Shown piece by piece: positions 22,495 to 34,374 of a DNA stretch of 64,000 bases (position 1 is its first letter; each line of letters starts with the position of its first letter). Source of the stretch: Anastrepha obliqua (taxonomy: Eukaryota; Arthropoda; Insecta; Diptera; Tephritidae); contig NC_072893.1 of assembly GCF_027943255.1 (NCBI RefSeq), positions 127,781,784 to 127,845,783 of the forward strand, written 5' to 3'. Both the position numbers and the translations under genes were made by a program. Below the pieces are notes generated by a model. The model made no database searches. It saw only the letters and a program-made list of their open reading frames with translations, and was not told the DNA's origin.

Positions 22495-23990
22495 TAGTCA
22501 TACTTTATATAACATAAATACAGCAAGAAATCAACAGAAGAGCTTACATCCGAAATCAGTGTTATTCCACTGTTCTATAATCGACAACATCGATATTTAT
22601 TCATTTACTGACCTATTTAGCGCAACTAAGCACTTATAAAAAAAAATTCAGATGCAAATCTCCATGCAATCAATTTATCAACAATTAATGGCAAATAATC
22701 GATGTGTTTTGCAAAAAAAAAACACTCGACCGCACGCCGACAACCCACAAAAACTGATGACAGTTAGATAAATCCAGTAAGCTGTCTTATCTAAATATTT
22801 AACAAAAAAAAAAAAACATAAAAATCAACACAAAAAAAAATTGCATATAACAGCTACAATGCAGCATATTATACAAATTAAGGCATTACAAAAACAACAA
22901 GTATATATTCAGAATTAAGAGCTAAGAAAGAGCAAGAAGCGCTGTGTGCCCAGATTAACGTCAGCAAATCAATTTCTAGTGATGAAATTCAACTTTTTAC
23001 AGAAAAGTAGAGAATTTACTATGTTTATATGTATGTGTTTTGTCACATCTGATCTCGGGTTCAGTAATTTGTGGTTATATATACTATAGTTATGAGCAGA
23101 CGTAAAAGGTCTGTCACACGAGCATTTGTAGCAGATTTGGCGAACTGATATTCCCTTTCATTGTATTTTCGTTCAATTTTGTCACAGAAATCGTTGATGG
23201 CACGTGTGCGCTGTTATCACTGTTCGTAGCTGTGGGTTTGATTTTATTATTTAAAAGTTATTTTAAGAAAATATATACATAAAAAAATACATTAAGGTGG
23301 TCAACACTGTAGATTATTTTATTAGCTTTATTATATCGATTACATATGGGTTTTTTAGACCGGTGCACTTGTGGACAAGTGCATTATAATTTCGTTCACA
23401 TAGCGGTTGTATGGAACAGCATAAAGGAATCGAGATAGATATAGACTTATGTATATCAAAACGCTCAGAATGATGAGAAGAGTTGTTCTGACGATGTCTG
23501 TCCATTTGTGCGTAAAATAACACGAACAAAAATTAATATATTCCCATGAAATTAGTTTCACATATTACTTTTTCTTCAAAGTCCTTTGGTATTGAAAATG
23601 GCTAAAATCGGTCAATAACCGAGATATCTCTGTTGTAATAAGCAAAATTACAAATATTGAATTTGAAAAAAAATTAGACATGAGTAAAATTTTGGAAAAT
23701 GGGCGAAGTTACGCCCACTTTTGAATACAAATATGCCAAATTTTCTACACGATACATACTTTTAAATGTTAGATCTCACATTTAGTCCGTCTCTCTAAAG
23801 CATAGTACTAAGTTCGCAATTCATTTGAAATGGCTCTCAAAAAACAAATTGCATTGCTGTGAAATAAGCGTGAAATTTCGTATGTATCTCATCTTTCAAT
23901 GTATCTCAAAGTGGTACTCAGTTCACGCCGTGAAAACAGCGCGCAACATGACAGCAACATTTTTTCACAGCTATTTATAAATCGCATGTC
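22495..23990. other. Non-coding DNA
   Basis: There is no supported gene. At about 23700 a short hairpin GGGCG...CGCCC (in AATGGGCGAAGTTACGCCCAC) is of the type often seen in repeated fly DNA. Confidence 0.35.
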
Positions 23991-23998
23991 ATTTAAAA

Positions 23999-24803
23999 GG
24001 GAGCGTGTCATTATTCTGTATTACAAAATTCTGGGTGACAAAATTCTGTAAATTGCAAAAAAATTCTGCTTTTTATAATTCTGCTTTTTTAAAATTCTGC
24101 TTTTTAAAATTCTGCTTTTTTAAAATTCTGCTTTCTATATTAAAATTCTGCTTTTTCATGTTTAATGCGAAAAATTCTGCTTTATTCAAGTTTTGTGATT
24201 TTCGTCATACAAGAATTAACAAAATAAACATTTATTCCATAAATATACATATGTACATATATGTTTAAGCGATAACAATATTTTAGTTTAGCCAATTACA
24301 ATATTTTTTGCAATTCTTTTTAAATATGTAGTGTGACTTAATTCATTTCTTTTCTTAATAATTCTTCGCAGCTGTTCGTTTTTTTTAGAAGAGTTCTACG
24401 CAAAAATACGATGGATTGCGTAGCCGGAGTCGGACTGATGAGGGTTATTTTTTTGAAGCGCGGCCGAAGTCCGCCCACGCGAAAAAAAGTTCTACGCAAA
24501 AATACTGTGGTTTCTATCGAAACTGAAGAAAAAATTATTATTATTATTATTATTATTATTTTTTATTTAATATCTCGAATAATAATAAAAAATAATAATA
24601 ATAATAAATTAAATAATTACATTACCTCTTTAACATTGTTAACATTATATTTTAATACAGAATTTTCTAATACAGAATTTTGAAAGCAGAATTTTAGAAA
24701 GTAGAATTTTAAAAAAGCTGAATTTTAAAAAAGCAGAATTTTAAAAAGCAGAATTTTGTTTGTAGAATTTTGTATAGTACATACAGAATTTCGACACCAA
24801 CCC
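23999..24803 (+). mobile_element. Non-autonomous hAT-like foldback element, copy A
   Basis: The element is 805 bp and lies between 8-bp direct repeats ATTTAAAA (23991-23998 and 24804-24811), a target duplication size typical of hAT and P superfamilies. Ends are GGGAGCGTGTC and the inverse of GGGTTGGTGTC. Just inside each end is an array of AATTCTGCTTTTTAAA-type units, direct on the left and inverted on the right. The middle holds 1.2 copies of the 96-bp module (about 24388-24515) and an ATT/AAT run that can fold back (24536-24607). A second copy, in the opposite orientation, is at 51534-52475. No transposase is present. Confidence 0.85.
24536..24607. repeat. ATT/AAT inverted microsatellite
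   Basis: Nine ATT units and then AAT units separated by about 25 bp can pair as a hairpin. It sits inside copy A of the hAT-like element and is absent from copy B, so it arose after they separated. Confidence 0.7.
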
Positions 24804-24932
24804 ATTTAAAATTGAGCGAAAACTAACAGTTCGTTTGCGAGTGAAGTGCCTGAGTTCAAATTCTCCGAATACATGGCATTTTTAAGCGAAACGTCTTCGC
24901 AATAAGTGGACGTAAATTTTCTTTATATATTA

Positions 24933-26919
24933 GTCCAGTCAAAAGAGGATTTAACTTCGTAATTTTAGGAGTATGCGAGTTTATGGTTTTATTATGTAAA
25001 GCCCATCACTGTGAACTTAAGTTTGAGTTTTCGGGGTCGGGGGTTGTGTCCCGCGGCCGCCATCTTGGAAATAAGGGTGCAACTAGTTTTTTGCGATTAT
25101 CTCGTGAATTTCGAAAGTTACGAAAATTTTGTAAAATACTTTTTTGTAGATAATAATATTATCTACAACTTTCATTCAAAACGTTTTATTGTAAAATTAA
25201 TAATAAAAAAGTTATAAACAAAATTACGCGAAAAATTAAGGGATGCATTGTTTTAAAGCGTAATAACTTTTTTTTATTGATTTTATGGAAAATATACATC
25301 AGAGCTTTTTTATAGAGCATTCTTTTGTGAACATTTTTGCCTAAAAGTTTTTTCCGCTATCTTTATTTAGTCGTATGATTTTGAGCTGCTAAGTGGAGCA
25401 ACCAATACATTAGCGAAGCGCGTACATGATTACACAGGCCGACAAAATTTAACCAACATTCAGACCCAGAAACCAGACTATATATTTCCAAAGGTTTATG
25501 ATGCGCTAAATCCAAGTATGGCCTCAGAATTGCTCTATCAGCTCTGGTTTTCGAGATATCCTAACCTAAAAGTGCAAAAAACACCATTTTTGCCCATATT
25601 TGAGGTTATGTAGCCTTGCAGATGTTTTCTTTCACCAAAATTAAAGGATGGCATCTTTAAATACAATCCTTCTTTTTTCAAATGGCGTTTTGTTTGCTCA
25701 AATATCATTTTTTTTCGCAGAGATATCGCATTTTGAAATTTTCATGTTTCGAAATTTTCCTACACCTGAAAATCGATTAAGATAACATAGACATGATATA
25801 TTCGATTACTAATTTTCTTGAATTGAGTCTTATTTTTCTTAAAATTTTGTCTCACACCATAAGTGTCCTGACTCACCACATCCCTACACTATCTAACCTT
25901 TGGGTACCGAGTCACACACAGCCCTAACCCCTAGAAACCACCCCTATCATACCGCGAGCAGGCTTTCCCACAAACTCCAAATTTACATACTATTAATCCA
26001 TATATTTCAGGCCCTCAAACCCAAGAAAATTAGTAAGCGACTATATCATGTCTATGTTATCTTAATCGATTTTCAGGTGTAGGAAAATTTCGAAACATGA
26101 AAATTTCAAAATGCGATATCTCTGCGAAAAAAATGATATTTGAGCAAACAAAACGCCATTTGAAAAAAGAAGGATTGTATTTAAAGATGCCATCCTTTAA
26201 TTTTGGTGAAAGAAAACATCTGCAAGGCTACATAACCTCAAATATGGGCAAAAATGGTGTTTTTTGCACTTTTAGGTTAGGATATCTCGAAAACCAGAGC
26301 TGATAGAGCAATTCTGAGGCCATACTTGGATTTAGCGCATCATAAACCTTTGGAAATATATAGTCTGGTTTCTGGGTCTGAATGTTGGTTAAATTTTGTC
26401 GGCCTGTGTAATCACGTACGCGCTTCGCTAATGTATTGGTTGCTCCGCTTAGTAGCTCAAAATCATACGACTAAATAAAGATAGCGGAAAAAACTTTTAG
26501 ACAAAAATGTTCACAAAAGAATGCTCTATAAAAAAGCTCTGATGTATATTTTCCATAAAATCAATAAAAAAAAAGTTATTACGCTTTAAAACAATGCATC
26601 CCTTAATTTTTCGCGTAATTTTGTTTATAACTTTTTTATTATTAATTTTACAATAAAACGTTTTGAATGAAAGTTGTAGATAATATTATTATCTACAAAA
26701 AAGTATTTTACAAAATTTTCGTAACTTTCGAAATTCACGAGATAATCGCAAAAAACCAGTTGCACCCTTATTTCCAAGATGGCGGCCGCGGGACACAACC
26801 CCCGACCCCGAAAACTCAAATTTAAGTTCACAGTGATGGGTTTTACATAATAAAACCATAAACTCGCATACTCCTAAAATTACGAAGTTGGCTATTTTTT
26901 TCGTCTCTTTTGACTGGAC
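24933..26919. mobile_element. Giant near-perfect palindrome, 2-kb foldback element
   Basis: Two arms of about 890 bp (24933-25820 and 26022-26919) are inverted copies of each other with only scattered mismatches, around a 201-bp unique loop. The ends read GTCCAGTCAAAAGAG and are flanked by TA (24931-24932, 26920-26921). Identical 68-residue frames appear on opposite strands (25011-25217 and 26625-26831), purely because of the symmetry. No transposase is visible in either arm. I read it as a non-autonomous foldback-type DNA element with extremely long inverted repeats. An old segmental inverted duplication is the alternative. Confidence 0.85.
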
Positions 26920-26921
26920 TA

Positions 26922-28661
26922 TATATTTTTGTGTCAATATGCATAGATGTGTGTGTCAATTCGTTTGAAAACACTTTTCTTATCAAAATTCGTCAATTGC
27001 TTCTGGGACGATGCTTAAAAAATTACTTTAATAATTATTATTATAAATTTGACTCTCTTCTCTTTTGGCAATCATCAATGTTGCTAGAAACATTTTAAGG
27101 CATGCCAAATTCATGTTGCTGACGAAATTTCACGGCTCTGTACTTAGTACTAGCCTTACAGTTACAAGCTATAGCTCTCATTGTTGTTTTCACTGTAACA
27201 GCATAAACATTCCCCATAAATCTTAGGGGAATGCTGCTGGAGTGACTGTCCTTGGCCGAATATAAATTTGACTTTACGATTTTGCGTCGGCCATCTTCGG
27301 TAAACTATTATTATTATTATGTACCTTTTCGTTTATTGGTTCAAAAATTGTGTGAAATCATGCTTAGGTAAAAGATAAAGAATCCCACTTTCTAAAGTAC
27401 TACTATTTCTAAAACAAATAATTATTTTTTTGTTTTGTTAATTTAACGCTTAAACTTCATAAAAGTTATAACATAGTGTTGAAATTAATCATGGAAAGGC
27501 TTGTCTATATGGAGTGGCACTTAAGGATCAATGTACTTGAATGTAGTTTTATCAAGTTTAATTAAATGTAAACTAATTTGCAAAGTACTTAATTATTATA
27601 AATATGTAAATAGACTTCTGTAATTGTTTAAGGCATGCAAATTATTCAGTGACGGACCATTTTCCAGCTTTTCCCTACAAATTTCAAAGGGCCACATACA
27701 TATGTATGTACATATGTACATGTGGGCAAATTTACAGCAAGCATTGCAACCATCTCCACTACACCCGACTTCATCGCCTCAATTAGAGGGGCCGGTACTC
27801 GCAAGCGTTCGCTTTGCACACACTTGCTCAAGTTATGAAACAAGTTCGAAGCGTTGTTTATTGTTTTTTTTTGTGTTTGTCTTTTATTTTTTTACTCTCC
27901 CCTCTCTTTCTCTATTTATTGCCATTGCTTGGGTGTTCGCTACAAATATTCTATATATAGAGTGTCGAAAACAGTATTCTGACCCCCGCCGATTTGAACA
28001 GCTGTTGATTGATATTCGTTAATGCATAAGCATTTCCGAGAAACGAGGGGCCCGGTCGGTTTACCACGTACTACATATACATGTATGTATATACGTGTAT
28101 GACTGTACGTTAAGTGTTTATAGGTATGTTTGTAGCTCGTCTGTTCTGTGGTGTGTCTTTCGCTATCACGTGGCAAATTTTTTCCGAATACCAATGTGCT
28201 CATGCAATGATCAACCGGTTTGTGAGCAGGTGAACCACATAATTGTATGGCTCGCAAACACACGCCCCTCTCTACAAAACGGCTGCATGTATATATGTAT
28301 GTATGTATGGATATGCTCATGCAGTCATATATGTATATATGTATTCATACTTATGTATATGTAGAATATATGTGTTTTCAATTGCTTTTACTGTCAATTA
28401 CTAAGTTTGCAATTTATAGGAATTCATTTATTTATTATTTTTTGTGCTGAGACCCAGCCGTCGCATCGGCGCTCTCAACCAGACATTTTATGCAGTCAAA
28501 TTGGCTAAGCGAGACACACCTCCCTTGTTGTGTGTTTTGTGCGCTTGCATTTCATGCCGTTGATGGCTTGTTGCAATGGCGTGTGATCTGCTTAAGCTGG
28601 TTGCTTGGCTGACTGTAACTAGCTCACATACGTGTACCTGCATGTGGGCCCCTTTTTCTAT
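26922..28661. other. Non-coding DNA with microsatellites
   Basis: There is no supported gene. TATG repeats lie at 27700-27722, 28070-28095 and 28285-28345. The open frames at 27624-28364 are over microsatellites. Confidence 0.4.
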
Positions 28662-28825
28662 TGAAAAGTATTCAATTTTTGTGCAATGCTGTTTTCGCCG
28701 ATACTGCCTATACGTATCCATGTATATGTATGTATATATGTGTGTATATACGTGCATATTACTGCACTAATAAGTACGTGATTGCTTTATTTTTAAACTT
28801 TGTAATTTAAATAGTTGAAATTGTA
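28662..28825 (+). repeat. Direct duplication, left copy
   Basis: About 164 bp starting TGAAAAGTATTCAATTT and ending TAGTTGAAATTGTA is repeated at 28941-29108. The difference is mainly the length of an internal TATG microsatellite. Confidence 0.85.
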
Positions 28826-28940
28826 ACGATTCGTAATTTTATTATTGCAGTTGGAATGATGTTATTGTCTGCACACAGATATCATATAATATCAATACAT
28901 ATTAATCCATACTAAATTTTTGATTATAAATGTTTAATTA

Positions 28941-29108
28941 TGAAAAGTATTCAATTTTTGTGCAATGCTGTTTTCGCCGATACTGCCTATACGTATCCAT
29001 GCATATGTATGTATGTATATATGTATGTAGATACGTGCATATTACTGCACTAATAAGTACGTGATTGCTTTATTTTTAAACTTTGTAATTTAAATAGTTG
29101 AAATTGTA
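28941..29108 (+). repeat. Direct duplication, right copy
   Basis: This is the second copy of the segment at 28662-28825, in the same orientation and separated by about 115 bp of unique DNA. It is almost identical outside the microsatellite, so the duplication is recent. Confidence 0.85.
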
Positions 29109-30442
29109 TGTTTAATTATGAAAGTTTAAAAAATATAGTTATTTAGTCTGAGTTCGTTCATGTCACGATTAGTTATGCCATAATCAGATATGCAGTCAAC
29201 TATTTACATTTGATCTTTCGTTCAAGGCAAGGCGGCAAAATGTTGTATTATGCCATATGAATATTTGGCGAAAACAGAGAACAAAAAAATACAAAACTGA
29301 AAAAATATGTATATATGTAAGTACCAAAAAAACGATGTAGCGCATAAATATGTCAACAATGGCAACCTTGCGAGAAGTTTTAGTTGATGTAAAGGCAAAA
29401 CATTCCCAACGTTCCAGTAACGGAGAAACAAGTTTTCTGGTTTTGGCATTTTAGCTGTTATTGGCCTTACAAAAATCTGCTAAGGTCGGTAAAACAATCA
29501 AGTGTAGTTATAGAGTTCATGTAATACTAGAAGGCCCAATTGGGTAAGCACTCGTTTTAAGGGTGAATGAAAAGAAGAAATCTGTCATAAGGCCTTTCTC
29601 AAGACGCCAAACATATTTATGTGCATATGTTTATAATGTCAGCGCGCATTCTGGATATATGAAAAATTAAACTGGAATTAAACAGGGTGAATGCTTTAAT
29701 TTCGTTTAACTATACCTACTTCGAAATCCATAAAAACCGAAAATACTCTAAAACTTGATACGAAATTTGTTGTAATACTCTGTAAGTTCAAAACATTGGT
29801 TCGAATTTCCAGTTTTTTTCCAATCATTGTACTTTCTCAGTACCCAACAGCTTTAGATGTATTGTTTGATAAAAATGTGGCATCTACTATACATTGTACG
29901 TATGTATGTACATGCTTTGAAATGATTGTCCAGTATTTTCATGGACATAGCTGTATTACTTTTAATTAATAAATTTTACTTTTTCTACTTTATACCGAAG
30001 CAAACTGGCAAATTTTAGCGGCCTAACCGATTTGATATAAGGAATTAATGAACAGATTTTTTTATTACAAGTAGAATTGAGATTTTTCCATTGCGCAATG
30101 TATGTATTTGCGAAACGTTGGAATTGTTGAAAAATAATTTTTATATGAACGGTAAAGGTATATGTACATAAACTGAGTTATGTACATATAATTTAAACGC
30201 TTATTTATTTTATACATATTTATGAGTAATTCGAGGATTTTGAAATGAAAATCGCTAATAACCCAGACATTAATACATATTAATGGGTATATTCATATGT
30301 ATGCATAGAATTTAACGTCTTTATGTAAGAAATGCATTAGAGAATTTCCTTTTTACATTATTTAAAAACACAAAAATGCCAATTGGCAATAGTTTTCTAA
30401 AAGAATTAAGAAAACTGCATCCTAGTTCATAACCGTTCTTAC
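29109..30442. other. Non-coding DNA, first intron of PhK-gamma
   Basis: No coding was seen. Lying 3' of the donor at 30442-30441 on the minus strand, it belongs to the first coding intron of the gene beginning at 30537. Confidence 0.5.
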
Positions 30443-30537
30443 CTTCCCAATATCTCTTTGGGTTCATATTTCGCGTAGAAGCCCTTGGCCGCATCCTTAT
30501 CGGGCAAAACATCATCTTCCTCCTCGTCCTTAGCCAT
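30443..30537 (-). CDS. PhKgamma: Phosphorylase kinase gamma catalytic subunit, first coding exon
   Basis: The ATG at 30537 (context CACCAATGG) opens 31 codons plus two bases, ending at a strong donor (AAG/GTAAG). The peptide starts MAKDEEED, continues LPDKDAAKGFYAKYEPKEIL and breaks inside the next Gly-Arg. This matches the N-terminus of insect phosphorylase b kinase gamma, with FY--YEPKEILGRG immediately before the glycine-rich ATP loop of the kinase. The enzyme phosphorylates glycogen phosphorylase in glycogen breakdown. No further kinase exon is visible leftwards to position 1, so the first intron would exceed 30 kb or the later exons are misplaced in the assembly. Identification rests on about 32 residues, but they are distinctive. 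Confidence 0.85.
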
Positions 30538-33120
30538 TGGTGCTGGTGGAATTTTGCCGGTCAAATTTCAAAATGTAAAAAGTAATCTCTTCTGTGCGCA
30601 CTTGTTTTATATTCGAGTTTTATTTTAATCCAATAAGTTCCGAATAGATAGTGTAGTAAGTAGGCGTCTAATCAGTGATATTCTATACCGTCAACCAGTT
30701 AACTGTGCCAACTAGTAACTAAACCCCATTAGACGTTGTGAGTCGACTGGATTTTGATTTTTGCAGCTTTAAATATTTAGTTTTTATTTTATTTATAACG
30801 ACGAAGCGTTTGTGATAGCTATTGCACTCAATGGATGTCTTCGCTGGTATACTAAAAACAATTTTTGCAATTAATAAACCAATAAATAGGTAAGTTTTAT
30901 TTAGCACAACACTCCACAATGGAAATATTTTAATTGTTAATTTATTCCACGTGATTCAATAAGAGCAGCGCGGTGTCGTTAGTATGTATGTTTTTCTATA
31001 CATTTTGTTTCGGAAATAGGTTTTTTTTCCATTTTTTATCGCAATAATTTTGCGGCTTTAGGCAACTTGTTAGAATAGTTGCACGATTACACAACAACAC
31101 AAAGCTTTTCGTACGAATATGTGAATTTTCATTCAAATTTTCACACTTGCCTACACTTGATAGAAGGCGTTGACGCGCGCTCGAAGCAAGGGAGAACGTC
31201 AAAAACGTTGATGTGTACTTGAATTCCACTGAAGCCAGCACCTCCAATTGGCAGAAACTCCTATTCCTATTGGATGCATTGTTGGTTTACAAACATTTCT
31301 TCAATTCTTGTAATCACAATTACAATTACATACACAATTCTATAAACTCTTGTAATTACTACAAAACAAAGTGCTGTTGCCCTTTCTTAATTTCGGTGTT
31401 GGAACAGAAATATTATATTTTTTGCTGCTCGTAACAAGGTAATGGTAATAGTATTTTGTAATGAAGGTAGAAAACACTCTTTCTCCGTAAATAATTTTAC
31501 TATTAGAACCATTCGAATACTTTTCTATTCTATGTTCTTATATTTATAAATATAAATACTATCAGCTGTCTCTTAAAGATATCTGGCTGTCTGTCTGACT
31601 AAAAGTCTGCTGAAATCGTTCCCGTGCTTTTGTCTCCTGCGATTTGCTAGGCTTGCTCCAATACCAATGCCAATGATCGGCCCCTTCCTACTTATGTATT
31701 TTCTTGTTGTTGCAGTTGCCGCTGCTGCCGTTCAATGTCAAAAAAGGTTATAGTACATTTAGCGTTTTTGTCCTCTCGCCTTGCTTTTCAATACGAATTT
31801 GCCATACTTCACAGTAGTTGCATTTCAGTAGTGAATTCTTACCATCAATTACCACGTTTTTATTTAATTTAATTTTTTTTGTTTAGTATAATTACACTTT
31901 TACAAGTTTTCTTTAGGATAGCAAAATTTCTGCGATCGCATTCGCGAAATACATACAACAACGAATTTATTTATAAATTATATGCGATTTCAGTTCCATT
32001 GCGTTGGCCGTCGCTTCGTTTCACACTGCTTCTAATGTTGCTCTTTATCCACTGACACTTCGTTTACATTTGAATTCACTTTTCAACGATATCACGCTCG
32101 CGCTTGCGTTGAGTTGCTCCACGGCGTGGTATGTTAGTTGATTCGTTCACAAATGGGCGATGTAGTCACTTCCCGAGGAGCAGAATCATTTTTTTATGGC
32201 CGCAGCAAATGTCGGAAGCAAGTCGCAGACGTTGAGGAAAAGCAGTCAAGATATAAGAAAATAATTTGACATTACTTCTTATAGGTTTATTTGCTGTAGT
32301 TAACCCTTGAGTACTCAGAAGAATGTTTCGACAGCTTATGGTGAGGTTAGGGTAAACTTTTTTTTAAATATAGAGTATTTCTTAATAGAAGTAGTTAAAA
32401 CGTAAAAATAAATAGAAGGGAAAACACTAAAAAGAGGAAACAATGAATGAACTGAAGTATTCTCAATAAATTACATATCAATTAATAAAATTAAGATTAA
32501 TAAATTAAAATAATTTTTGGAAAAATTGCGCACAAAGTTTCGATCTCAAATTTTGAATTCGGTAATTTGATTGCTTATTTAGTATACCTCATGCTGGTCG
32601 TAATATTATTATTATATCTCTTCCGCTAACATAATTCGTTATATATACTTGTAGTCGTAATTTATATAATTTTCGACTCAAGGCCATGTTTTAATTTTTT
32701 TGTTTACTCACAGTTGGCTACTATTGAATTGACTAAGTAGTTGGCAGCGCCACCAAGTTTATCTTCTTACCCGACATTCGTAAATATTTACCTTTTGTGT
32801 TCACATTTATAACTATTTGCCGCAGTTAAAAAAGGTTGTGGCACTAAAAAGCCTCATGACGAAGGATATTTGATACTTTGAGCAGAACAAAACTGGCGAA
32901 CAATATTCATCACTTCAGATATTCTTAGCAAATAGGTAAATGTGTCCGCATATTCAGTTGGCATGCCGCAAGTAGTTGGCTACTCTTTCTTTGCCTAAAT
33001 AGCTGGTAACGCCACTAAGTTATCAAATTAACCAACATTTTCTGTTTACCTATTTGCTAGGTGGCTTCCGTATATATTTACTTCTTGTTGGTTAGTAACG
33101 AGCACTCATCCTTAGAAACT
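30538..33120. other. Non-coding DNA upstream of PhK-gamma
   Basis: The 5' UTR and promoter of the minus-strand kinase gene should lie here. GC-richer sequence at about 31985-32240 could be the promoter, but no core element is convincing. Related, diverged direct segments occur near 32735-32800 and 33000-33060 (GTAGTTGGCAGCGCCAC versus ATAGCTGGTAACGCCAC). Confidence 0.35.
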
Positions 33121-33189
33121 TTTGAGTTCATCCCCGTGATGACTGATCATTGCACACCCTCGCGGGGTCATATTCACTGAAGCACTTGG

Positions 33190-33570
33190 AGAGAGGACCT
33201 GGAGAATTTGTTCACGAATCGCTCGAACATGGGCGGAAGAATTGATGGAGGAGTATTATGTGAGGAGCTCTGCATCAAGCGCAAATTCAAGCCTGCGGAA
33301 CACTGCAGTGTATTCCAAGCGGAGGTAGCGCAATCAAAGAATCTGTTGATTGGGTGCTTGCATGTATAACTACTGATGGAAGTAAACATTTACTTCGACA
33401 GTCAAGCGGCAATTATAATCCTGAGTTCATTAATGGTGCGCTCAAAACTAGTCGGGAGAAAAGCCTGACTTCCCTGCTGGCCAGATGAGTTAGCTAGACA
33501 ATCGACCCATAAGATGGTTTTCCGCCGAAATAAGAGGATTGAGCTCCCTTGAAAACCTGCGGTCTTCTGA
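33190..33570 (+). pseudogene. Decayed LINE RNase H domain
   Basis: Plus-strand pieces read FTNRSNMGGRIDGGVLCEEL, CSVFQAEVAQSK, VNIYFDSQAAI and, shifted, DELARQST. This is the order of RNase H blocks of I/R1-type LINEs (FTDGSKM, VFQAE, YSDSQAAI, ELAR-G). The first catalytic Asp is Asn and there are several stops, so it is inactive. It is distinct from the LINE at 34375-36925, which lies on the opposite strand. Confidence 0.7.
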
Positions 33571-34197
33571 AAAGGGACGCTTTGCATGAACTCCACGGGT
33601 GGATCAGAAGAGGTCGAAGGGACTTCTAAGGTTACCAAAGCAGTAGGTATGGAATTTTATGGATGTCCTTTTTGAACATTGGTCCTTAGGTATCCATTTG
33701 GTGATACTTGGCATACTTTCGAGTCCTTTCTGCAGGAATTATTTGTAGTGTAAGGTAAAATCATCTCAGTACTTCCTCCTCAGCTGTCGTACTCTCGTGG
33801 GATTGAGATTTAAGCATCTTGGCATTAACTTTTTTTGCAATTCCATTTGGGGAAATTCGTCCAGTTTTACAGTGGTGGAGATGAACTCGAGGATTGCATC
33901 GTTTTTTCAAAACAAGTTTGAAATACTGTATAGATAACCTGTTTTTGGATAATCTCTCATAATGCTCCCAAAATATGTAGTATGTGCCGGCTTACTAGTA
34001 AGCGGTCGACGAAGGTCTCATGAAAGAGCATAAAATGATGCTAGTATGCTGTGCTGCACATTCCGACGCCGGTAACCAACTCACCAATCACAAAAAATAT
34101 TGTATGTTATTCGTCGCAAATCAAAATTATTGGAAGAAGTTTTATGTTTCTAGAGCTATAAAAATGTTTTGTGATTTTAGAACAATAAAAACTTATA
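33571..34197. other. Non-coding DNA
   Basis: There is no supported gene. It may include the tail of the LINE relic to the left. Confidence 0.35.
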
Positions 34198-34374
34198 CAA
34201 TGTTCCACTTAAGTCATCGTACTCTGGTTATAATTGCACAAATCATCCTGTAACTTGGCCAAATTTTTATTAAATTTAAAAAACTTTGATGCAGGCTAAC
34301 AAAACAATATATTTTCTTTTAAATAATAAAATAAAAATAGTAAGATTTCAAACTTAATGTAATATTATTAATTA

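Noticed and set aside
25011..25217. Conserved-looking 68-codon frame with an identical copy at 26625-26831
   Set aside because: The identity is explained by the palindrome. The frame shows no protein-like features of its own.
27624..28364. Several overlapping frames of 80-130 codons on both strands
   Set aside because: They lie over TATG microsatellites and low-complexity sequence, with no exon signals.
33371..33388. TDGSK motif of RNase H
   Set aside because: It lies after the VFQAE block in the wrong order. The true frame there reads VNIYFDSQ, so the motif is coincidental.
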